DNA of 5,053 nucleotides from an uncultured Prevotella sp. (GTDB lineage: Bacteria; Bacteroidota; Bacteroidia; Bacteroidales; Bacteroidaceae). The notes under the pieces were generated by a model. That model did not search any database and was not told the DNA's origin. It was given only the letters and a program-made list of their open reading frames with translations. Both the position numbers and the translations under genes were made by a program. Shown here piece by piece: positions 1 through 4,813 of the stretch. The stretch is from NCBI GenBank assembly GCA_945863825.1, contig CAMBBY010000150.1, positions 1-5,053 on the forward strand. Reading direction: 5' to 3'. Positions within the stretch are counted from its first letter, which is position 1; each line of letters starts with the position of its first letter.

Positions 1-46
1 TACACAAGGAGTATCGTCGGCAGCGTCAGATGTGTATAAGAGACAG
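1..46 (+). other. Untrimmed Nextera (Tn5) sequencing adapter, non-genomic
   Basis: This is library-preparation sequence, not organism DNA. Positions 1-5 (TACAC) match the end of the Illumina P5 oligo. Positions 6-13 (AAGGAGTA) match the Nextera i5 index known as N507/S507. Positions 14-27 (TCGTCGGCAGCGTC) are the Nextera Read 1 segment, and 28-46 (AGATGTGTATAAGAGACAG) are the 19-bp Tn5 mosaic end. All parts are contiguous, in library order and without mismatch, so chance or a natural Tn5-like element is not plausible. The insert, and so the true contig, starts at 47. Recognition is from memory of the kit sequences. Confidence 0.98.
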
Positions 47-47
47 C

Positions 48-503
48 TGCGGTGCACCTATGGAGATGTCGACAGACATCAGTAAGAAATGTACCAACTG
101 CGGCAAACAGGTTTGGCCTTCCCTCGCCACAGCCATCATCGTACTCATCCACAAGGGCGATGAGGTGCTTCTTGTTCATGCCCGCAACTTCAAGGGTAAT
201 TTCGACAGTCTCGTAGCAGGATTCGTTGAAACTGGTGAGAGTCTGGAGGAAGCCGTTCACCGTGAGGTGATGGAGGAAACCGGACTCACCATTACCAATA
301 TCAAATACTTCGGTTCCCAGCCGTGGCCTTATCCGAGCGGACTGATGATTGGTTTTACAGCCGATTACGCAGATGGGGAGATTCATCTTCAGAAAGAAGA
401 ACTCTCCCGCGGAAGATGGTTTAGGAAGGACAACCTCCCTACCCTCCCCGAGAAACTTTCCATCGCCAGAAAGCTCATTGATGCCTGGTTGGAGGAAAAA
501 TAA
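48..503 (+). CDS. nudC: NADH pyrophosphatase (NudC-like Nudix hydrolase), 5'-truncated by the contig end
   Basis: This is the C-terminal 151 codons of a NudC-type Nudix hydrolase. NudC cleaves NAD(H) to NMN(H) and AMP in the cytoplasm, and in E. coli also removes NAD caps from RNA. The first full genomic codon is TGC at 48. Upstream codons back to an ATG at 30 are adapter, so no true start is present. The fragment opens in a zinc ribbon: Cys at 48, then a CxxC pair (CTNC) at 90-101; the partner of the first Cys is lost. A perfect Nudix box (GX5EX7REUXEEXGU) lies at 219-287, with G-F-V-E-T-G-E leading to REVMEETGL. Some 27 nt further on, SQPWPYPSG matches the SQPWPFPxS signature that separates NudC from other Nudix enzymes. 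E. coli NudC is about 257 residues, so roughly 100 are missing. The C-terminus (DAWLEEK, stop 501-503) looks natural. The MFS gene follows after 27 nt on the same strand. NAD(H) specificity is inferred from the motif. Confidence 0.93.
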   Translation, partial: CGAPMEMSTDISKKCTNCGKQVWPSLATAIIVLIHKGDEVLLVHARNFKGNFDSLVAGFVETGESLEEAVHREVMEETGLTITNIKYFGSQPWPYPSGLMIGFTADYADGEIHLQKEELSRGRWFRKDNLPTLPEKLSIARKLIDAWLEEK

Positions 504-530
504 TTCATTAACGGTAAAACATGTAGGTGT

Positions 531-1715
531 ATGTCAACGAATAAAGATAAACTCTGGAATGCAAACTATGTGAAGGTGATGACAACCAATTTCCTGTTGT
601 ACTTTGCCTTCTACCTTCTTACTCCCCTGCTCCCACTCTATCTGAGCGAGACTTTCGGAGCAACGAAGGATACCATTGGAATCGTACTGAGCGGCTATAC
701 CGTGGCAGCTCTCATCATCCGACCATTCAGTGGATATGTAGTCGATAGTTTCTCCCGAAAAAAGGTGCTCATGTTCTGTTTGTCGGGCTTTGCCATCTTC
801 TTTGCCGGTTATATCGCCGCTGGCACCATCCTCATGTTTGCCATTTGCCGTACCCTTCATGGCGGTCCTTTCGGTGCAGTCACGGTAGCCAACAGTACCT
901 GTGCCATCGATGTACTCCCTTCGAGCCGCCGCAATGAAGGTATCGGTCTCTATGGATTGAGCAATAACTTCGCCATGGCTATTGCTCCATCCATAGGAAT
1001 TTATCTCCACGATTTCGTGGGGAGCTACATGGTTCTTTTCTGGATAGCCTTTTTGGTGGCTTTAGCCTCAGTGGTCATCGCAGGAACCATCCGCTTGCCC
1101 GAAAAGGAAATTATCAAAAACAAGGAGAAACTCTCTTTCGACCGTTTCTTCCTGACCCGTGCTTGGTTGCTCGCCATCAATATCGCCATGTTTGGTTTCT
1201 GTTGGGGAGTACTCAGCAACTACCTTGCCATCTACAGCAAGGAGGAATTGGGCATTACGGGAGGAACCGGCACCTATTTTGCCATTCTTTCCATCGGTCT
1301 CTTCACCTCCCGTCTGCAAGGTCGTAAGGCATTGAGCCAAGGCAAGTTAACTCAGAATGCAGCCGAAGGTATGTGTATCTCTCTTGTGGGATTTCTTCTC
1401 TTCGTAAGCGTTCATCATCCGATAGCTTATTATCTCTCTGCTGCCCTCATCGGACTGGGCAATGGACACCTCTACCCTGCTTTCCTCAACATGTTTATCA
1501 ATGTAGCCCGCCATGACCAGCGAGGTACTGCCAACAGTAGTATTCTTACCGGTTGGGATTTAGGCTTCGGTATCGGTTGTCTTTTAGGAGGCGTCGTGGC
1601 AGAACATTTCAGTTACAATACAACTTTCTGGATGGTAGCGATAGAAAATGCTGCCAGTGTTGCCCTTTTTTTCCTCGCTTCCAAAAAATTCTTTGAGAAA
1701 AGAAGAATGGAATAG
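531..1715 (+). CDS. Major facilitator superfamily transporter, substrate unknown
   Basis: This 394-residue integral inner-membrane protein is of normal length for a 12-helix MFS carrier. The N-terminus is short and cytoplasmic, and hydrophobic segments run from about residue 18 to 188 (first six helices) and from about 210 to 386 (last six). They are separated by a charged central loop (about 189-208, rich in Lys/Glu). The motif A loop between helices 2 and 3 is clear: GYVVDSFSRKK at 68-78, fitting GxxxDxxxRKx. Also visible are a Gly/Pro-rich helix 4 (HGGPFGAVTVANST, 110-123) and the IDVLPSSRRNEGIGLYG stretch (126-142), which I recall from Bacteroidetes drug/sugar-efflux-like MFS proteins. 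The repeat of motif A in the second half is degenerate (SRLQGRKALSQGKLT, 260-274). ATG 531 is chosen because an in-frame stop lies just upstream and the MSTNKDKLWNANY start looks typical. The nearest upstream bases (GGTGT) are only weakly ribosome-site-like. It is probably cotranscribed with the nudC-like gene. The substrate cannot be read from the sequence. Confidence 0.9.
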   Translation: MSTNKDKLWNANYVKVMTTNFLLYFAFYLLTPLLPLYLSETFGATKDTIGIVLSGYTVAALIIRPFSGYVVDSFSRKKVLMFCLSGFAIFFAGYIAAGTILMFAICRTLHGGPFGAVTVANSTCAIDVLPSSRRNEGIGLYGLSNNFAMAIAPSIGIYLHDFVGSYMVLFWIAFLVALASVVIAGTIRLPEKEIIKNKEKLSFDRFFLTRAWLLAINIAMFGFCWGVLSNYLAIYSKEELGITGGTGTYFAILSIGLFTSRLQGRKALSQGKLTQNAAEGMCISLVGFLLFVSVHHPIAYYLSAALIGLGNGHLYPAFLNMFINVARHDQRGTANSSILTGWDLGFGIGCLLGGVVAEHFSYNTTFWMVAIENAASVALFFLASKKFFEKRRME

Positions 1716-1778
1716 AAAACCGAAATTTTAGAAAAAATATAAATATAATTCAAAATTAATTCAAGTTTCGCAAATTCA

Positions 1779-1895
1779 GAAGTTAAAGGCGTTATCACTC
1801 CCTATGGTCGCTGAAGAGTTAAGACTATAGTCTTTTTGACGTAGTTTTTTAAGCAACAAGACATACGTCTTAACTTTCTTAACTCCTTTAACTTC
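1779..1895. repeat. Nested palindromic intergenic element with GTTAAG/CTTAAC motifs
   Basis: The ends form a perfect 11-bp inverted repeat: GAAGTTAAAGG at 1779-1789 and CCTTTAACTTC at 1885-1895. Inside, AGTTAAGAC (1817-1825) is a perfect reverse complement of GTCTTAACT (1867-1875). The overlapping GAGTTAAGA (1816-1824) also matches TCTTAACTC (1877-1885), so alternative pairings exist. GACGTA (1838-1843) pairs with TACGTC (1864-1869). The right arm is a 9-10 nt near-tandem repeat: CTTAACTTT, CTTAACTCC, TTTAACTTCC (1869-1896). The structure resembles a REP or MITE-type non-coding repeat. No target-site duplication is visible at the edges, so mobility is only inferred. It could also be a folded 3' UTR of the MFS transcript. 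Confidence 0.6.
1821..1837 (+). terminator. Possible weak terminator-like hairpin inside the palindromic element
   Basis: AAGACTATAGTCTT (1821-1834) is a perfect 14-bp palindrome. As RNA it could form a 5-bp stem with a TATA loop, ending in a run of five T (1833-1837). It could help end the MFS transcript about 105 nt after its stop codon. The stem is short and AT-rich, two of its pairs use part of the T run, and it competes with the longer pairings of the surrounding element. A terminator call is therefore tentative. Confidence 0.25.
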
Positions 1896-1924
1896 CTTAT
1901 ATACGAAAGTTCAGTGACTTTATA

Positions 1925-1975
1925 TATTCCTTCAAAGATATGATTAACAATTTGGGATAAAATCTAGAAGGAATA
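1925..1975. repeat. Small imperfect-context inverted repeat, 9-bp arms
   Basis: TATTCCTTC at 1925-1933 is the exact reverse complement of GAAGGAATA at 1967-1975, with 33 nt between. The arms do not extend further. In such AT-rich DNA a 9-bp match can occur by chance, and no T-tract follows it. It is recorded as a visible structure of unknown significance. Confidence 0.3.
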
Positions 1976-1998
1976 AATTAAAAGTGAGTACAGAGATA

Positions 1999-2042
1999 AA
2001 AAAATCGCTTCTTTCGAGTCTTTTCGAAAGAAGCGATTTTTT
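1999..2042. terminator. Strong bidirectional intrinsic terminator
   Basis: TCGCTTCTTTCGA (2005-2017) and TCGAAAGAAGCGA (2024-2036) form a perfect 13-bp stem with a 6-nt loop (GTCTTT, 2018-2023). An A-tract before the stem (1998-2004) and a T-tract after it (2037-2042) extend pairing by up to six A:T pairs and supply a U-run on either strand. On the minus strand it ends the DUF3127 transcript 43 nt past the stop codon. On the plus strand it would catch read-through from the MFS gene. The convergent gene layout fits this double use. Confidence 0.92.
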
Positions 2043-2085
2043 GTTATCATTTAAACGATTTTTTATCCTTTAGATGTGGCATCAT

Positions 2086-2526
2086 TTAGAATGGAAGATC
2101 GTCTGCACTACCACCAGCATTGGCATCAGCAGCAGGAGCTGCATTCTGAGCTGGAGGGAATGGAGCTGTAGCACCACCAGCAGGAGCAGCAGGAGCACCC
2201 ATTGGAGGGAATGGAGCTGCACCAGGCTGAACACCACCCATCATGCCAACAGCATTAGGATCTACCTTTACTACATTCCAGGCACGTACATTGTTAAACC
2301 AACGACCATTATATTCGTGAGCATCAATATCGAATGAAACATTAATCTCCTCACCACTCTGTATGTTGAACTGAGCCAGACGGTCAGCACCAAATACGTC
2401 AAACACTAATTTCTTAGGATATTGCTCGTGAGTCTCGATGACAAACGACTGCGACTTCCACTCGCCTCTTGCAGAGACACCGCTTCTTTCAGGCAAAACG
2501 GCAATGACCTTTCCTTGTAATTCCAT
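2086..2526 (-). CDS. DUF3127 protein, SSB-like OB-fold with acidic C-terminal tip
   Basis: This is a 146-residue cytoplasmic protein. Residues 1-88 match my recollection of the DUF3127 family found in Bacteroidetes: MELQGKVIAVLPERSG start, then QYPKKLVFDVFG (35-46), and EEINVSFDIDAHEYNGRWFNNVRAWNV (59-85). The alternating beta pattern fits an OB-fold. Residues 89-138 are a low-complexity linker rich in Pro, Ala and Gly, with PFPP twice (105-108 and 122-125). The chain ends SADDLPF, much like the acidic tip (DDDIPF) by which bacterial SSB recruits repair and replication proteins. A role in binding single-stranded nucleic acid is therefore likely but inferred; it is not canonical SSB. The ATG at 2526-2524 gives the typical family start. 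No clear ribosome site or Bacteroidetes promoter is seen upstream; the nearest -7-like element is TAGTTTTTG on the minus strand (2610-2602), one base too long and lacking a -33 TTTG. It is transcribed away from dnaN and ends at the strong terminator. Confidence 0.88.
   Translation of the reverse strand: MELQGKVIAVLPERSGVSARGEWKSQSFVIETHEQYPKKLVFDVFGADRLAQFNIQSGEEINVSFDIDAHEYNGRWFNNVRAWNVVKVDPNAVGMMGGVQPGAAPFPPMGAPAAPAGGATAPFPPAQNAAPAADANAGGSADDLPF
2152..2219 (-). repeat. 17-bp direct repeat within the DUF3127 linker
   Basis: TGGAGGGAATGGAGCTG occurs identically at 2152-2168 and 2203-2219, a period of 51 nt or exactly 17 codons. On the coding (minus) strand each copy encodes the repeated APFPP segment of the disordered linker. 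An in-frame duplication of this kind can change linker length without breaking the frame. Confidence 0.75.
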
Positions 2527-2628
2527 ATATTTCTCGATTAATATTTTGTTTTAAAAACGAAGAAAGTTACCTTTCAGTTTGCGAAATTACTAAAAATAGT
2601 TCAAAAACTAAAACATTTCTCTGTTTTT

Positions 2629-2660
2629 TTTGCCTATAACCGATATTTTTTGTATTTTTG
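2629..2660 (+). promoter_or_regulatory. Bacteroidetes-type sigma promoter for dnaN
   Basis: TTTG at 2629-2632 and TATTTTTG at 2653-2660 are separated by 20 nt. They match the Bacteroidetes primary-sigma consensus (TTTG near -33, TAnnTTTG near -7) exactly. Transcription would start near 2666-2668, giving a leader of about 110 nt before dnaN. The leader is A-rich near the start codon and has no obvious Shine-Dalgarno site, as is usual in this phylum. I see no strong hairpin or riboswitch in it. This is the only good promoter match seen between the divergent genes, and it probably drives dnaN, the exonuclease and coaBC. Confidence 0.72.
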
Positions 2661-2778
2661 TGCTCATATTACAGCTTTTAGGAAACAACAAGTTGCCTAC
2701 TGGCTCGTCATATAACAGAAACAATAGAGTAATAACAACAATATCAGTAACAGATAATATTAAAAATACAAAATACTC

Positions 2779-3903
2779 ATGAGATTTACATTATCCAGTA
2801 CTGCGTTGAGCAATAAGCTCAACATGCTTGCCAAGGTCATCGGTGGAAAGAACTCTCTGCCTATCCTTGACTGTTTCTTATTCCAAGTAGCCGGAGGCGA
2901 GATGACCATCACAGCCAGCGACAGTGACAATATTCTCAAGACTACCATCGAACTCACAGAGTGCGACGGTGAAGGAGAATTCTGTATCCCTAACAAGGTT
3001 ATCCTCGAATCTCTCAAGGAACTCCCTGAGCAGCCACTCGATTTCGATATCGATACTGAGGGCACCTTGGCTATCAAGATCTTATACCAGAATGGTCTCT
3101 ATAACTTTACAGCGCAAAGTGCTGATGAATATCCTCGCACACAGAGCGTTAACGATGCTGCACATACCGTAGCCATCGACGCAGCTATGCTCATCGACAA
3201 TATCACCCGTACCCTCTTTGCTACTGCCAACGACCAGTTGCGCCCTGTGATGAATGGTATCTACTTCGATTTAACACCAGAATCACTCAACATCGTAGCC
3301 AGTGACGGACATAAGTTGGTACGCAACAAGAACTTCACTATCAAGAGCGATACTCCTGCTGCTTTCGATCTTCCTAAGAAGCCAGCTACACTCCTGAAGA
3401 ACATCCTCTCACGCGAAGAAGGTGACGTAACCATCAAGTTTGATGAGAAGAGTGCAGAAATTCTCTTTACAGACGGCAGTTTGAGATGTATTCTCTACGA
3501 GGGAAAATACCCAAGCTACAACTCTGTGATTCCAAACAACCCTAACGAGGTGACTGTAGATCGCCGTGCCCTGATCAGTGCCTTGCGCCGTGTCATGCCA
3601 TTCGCCAGCGAAAGCAGCCAGTTGGTTCGCCTCAAGATAGACAACAACCACATGGAGGTTTCATCAGAGGATGTAGATTTCGCTACATCAGCCAAGGAAC
3701 AGCTCGTATGCGAGTCAAACAATACCAACATGAGCATCGGGTTCAAGGGCAGCAGCTTGCAGGAGATTCTCAACAACCTCAGTAGCGAGCAGGTGATTAT
3801 CCAACTTGCAGACCCAAGTCGTGCCGGTATCATCGTTCCAGCCGAACAGCCTGAAAACGAAGATGTCCTCATGCTGCTCATGCCTATGTTGCTCAACGAC
3901 TAA
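2779..3903 (+). CDS. dnaN: DNA polymerase III subunit beta (sliding clamp)
   Basis: This ring-shaped homodimer encircles DNA and tethers the replicative polymerase and many repair enzymes. The 374-residue length fits three clamp domains of about 120 residues each (about 1-125, 126-250, 251-374). Recognisable features include the start MRFTLSSTALSNKLNMLAKVIGGKNSLPILDCFLF, with the conserved N-SLPILD block at 25-31. RPVMNGIYFD lies at 155-164 and ASDGHKLV at 174-181. EGKYPSYNSVIP lies at 241-252, equivalent to EGRFPDYRRVLP of E. coli. The tail LLMPMLLND (366-374) matches the E. coli VVMPMRL end. The last four blocks line the pocket that binds partner peptides, so the clamp-binding function appears intact. 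ATG 2779 gives the family's usual N-terminus. It lies about 110 nt downstream of a consensus promoter and leads a probable operon with the exonuclease and coaBC. Unlike many bacteria, dnaA and recF are not adjacent here. Confidence 0.98.
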   Translation: MRFTLSSTALSNKLNMLAKVIGGKNSLPILDCFLFQVAGGEMTITASDSDNILKTTIELTECDGEGEFCIPNKVILESLKELPEQPLDFDIDTEGTLAIKILYQNGLYNFTAQSADEYPRTQSVNDAAHTVAIDAAMLIDNITRTLFATANDQLRPVMNGIYFDLTPESLNIVASDGHKLVRNKNFTIKSDTPAAFDLPKKPATLLKNILSREEGDVTIKFDEKSAEILFTDGSLRCILYEGKYPSYNSVIPNNPNEVTVDRRALISALRRVMPFASESSQLVRLKIDNNHMEVSSEDVDFATSAKEQLVCESNNTNMSIGFKGSSLQEILNNLSSEQVIIQLADPSRAGIIVPAEQPENEDVLMLLMPMLLND

Positions 3904-3930
3904 TCACGCAGAGAAAGGAAAAGAAAGAAA

Positions 3931-4794
3931 ATGAAACTGAATCTTAAGAAACCATTGATCATCTTTGATTTGGAGACTACGGGTCTCGACTTCATCAAAG
4001 ACCGTATCATACAGATGTCATATATTAAGGTCAGTCCAGACGGCACGGAGGTTCGAAAGAACCTCTTTGTCAATCCGGGAAGACCAATTCCACAAGAGGT
4101 GGTAGAACTGACTGGTATCAGCGATGAGGACGTGAAAGACGCGCCTACCTTCAAGCAGTTGGCTGCCACACTTGAACAGGAATTTACCGGTTGCGACTTT
4201 GCCGGTTACAACTCCAACCATTTCGATGTTCCTATGCTCGCAGAAGAGTTCCTCCGTGCAGGCATCGACTTCGACTTCAACAAGTGCCGCCTCATCGACG
4301 CACAGACCATCTTCATGAAGATGGAGCGACGCAACTTAGCTGCAGCCTATAAGTTCTATTGCGGCAGAAAGATGGAGGAAGACTTCGAGGCTCACCGTGC
4401 CGACCAGGATACAGAGGCTACCTACCGTGTACTCATGGGTGAATTGGACAGATATGCTCCAGGCGTACAGGAAGAACCGGACCGTGTACTCAACAATGAC
4501 ATGGATGAACTCGCTGCATTCTCTAAGCAGAAAGACAACGTAGATTTCGCCGGACGCATCATCTGGAAAGAAGTAGTGGATGCCAACGGAAAAGCAGTGC
4601 TCGACGAGAAAGGTGAACCACTCAAGCACGAGGTGTTCAACTTCGGTAAGTACAAAGGTTGGGATGTGGCAGAAATCCTTTCCAAGGACCCAGGCTATTA
4701 CACCTGGATATTAGGAAGTGAATTTACCTACAACACCAAGCAGGTACTCACCCGCATCCGTCTCCGTGAGTACAACAAACGAATGGGAAAGTAA
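3931..4794 (+). CDS. DEDDh 3'-5' exonuclease (DnaQ/ExoX-like) with ExoX-type C-terminal domain
   Basis: This 287-residue cytoplasmic protein has an N-terminal DnaQ-fold exonuclease (about 8-172). The DEDDh catalytic set is complete: D13 and E15 in FDLETTG, D99 in GYNSNHFDVPML, and H155 plus D160 in AHRADQDTEAT. The TGI motif (61-63) is also typical. After a linker (about 173-205), residues 205-285 (DFAGRI, then FNFGKYKGWDVAEILSKDPGYYTWIL) match the ExoX-like C-terminal domain. The protein should remove nucleotides from 3' ends of DNA using two metal ions. Whether it is the replicative proofreader (epsilon) or a repair nuclease cannot be told from sequence alone, so no symbol is given. The start ATG lies 27 nt after dnaN. 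AAAGGAA (3914-3920) is a possible, unusually good ribosome site 10 nt ahead of it. Co-transcription with the clamp gene supports a replication or repair role. Confidence 0.93.
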   Translation: MKLNLKKPLIIFDLETTGLDFIKDRIIQMSYIKVSPDGTEVRKNLFVNPGRPIPQEVVELTGISDEDVKDAPTFKQLAATLEQEFTGCDFAGYNSNHFDVPMLAEEFLRAGIDFDFNKCRLIDAQTIFMKMERRNLAAAYKFYCGRKMEEDFEAHRADQDTEATYRVLMGELDRYAPGVQEEPDRVLNNDMDELAAFSKQKDNVDFAGRIIWKEVVDANGKAVLDEKGEPLKHEVFNFGKYKGWDVAEILSKDPGYYTWILGSEFTYNTKQVLTRIRLREYNKRMGK

Positions 4795-4813
4795 TTTCTT
4801 CTAATCACAGATT

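Larger units (their letters stand above)
1716..2085. other. Gene-free convergent intergenic region (370 bp)
   Basis: This lies between the 3' ends of the MFS gene (+) and the DUF3127 gene (-). I see no credible coding frame on either strand. Bases 1716-1778 are very AT-rich and otherwise unremarkable. Then come a nested palindromic element (1779-1895), a small inverted repeat (1925-1975) and a strong bidirectional terminator (1999-2042). Bases 2043-2085 are the short 3' tail of the DUF3127 transcript. The region is long for a bacterial convergent gap, which the palindromic element partly explains. Confidence 0.8.

Noticed and set aside
28..46. Tn5/IS50 mosaic end as evidence of a natural transposon
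   Set aside because: It is preceded by the P5 tail, a library index and the Read 1 primer sequence, so it comes from in vitro tagmentation.
534..1010. 158-codon open frame on the minus strand opposite the MFS gene
   Set aside because: It lies wholly antisense to a clear membrane transporter gene. Its product has a jumbled charged composition with no recognisable motif.
1716..1998. Possible CRISPR array or tRNA in the gene-free region
   Set aside because: The repeated units are 9-10 nt and adjoining, without regular spacers. No cloverleaf with a T-loop GTTCRA motif and acceptor pairing is visible.
2074..2337. 87-codon plus-strand open frame opposite the DUF3127 gene
   Set aside because: Its Ser/Trp/Arg/Cys-rich sequence is the antisense reading of the Pro/Ala/Gly linker and the adjoining domain; the DUF3127 gene explains the region.
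3516..3896. 126-codon minus-strand open frame inside dnaN
   Set aside because: It is a low-complexity Ser/Leu-rich antisense frame over a highly conserved gene, with no promoter or motif.
3900..4808. CTAATCAC found both just after dnaN (3900-3907) and just before coaBC (4801-4808)
   Set aside because: The identical stretch is only 8 bp, it overlaps the dnaN stop codon in one copy, and no extended similarity flanks it; chance is sufficient.
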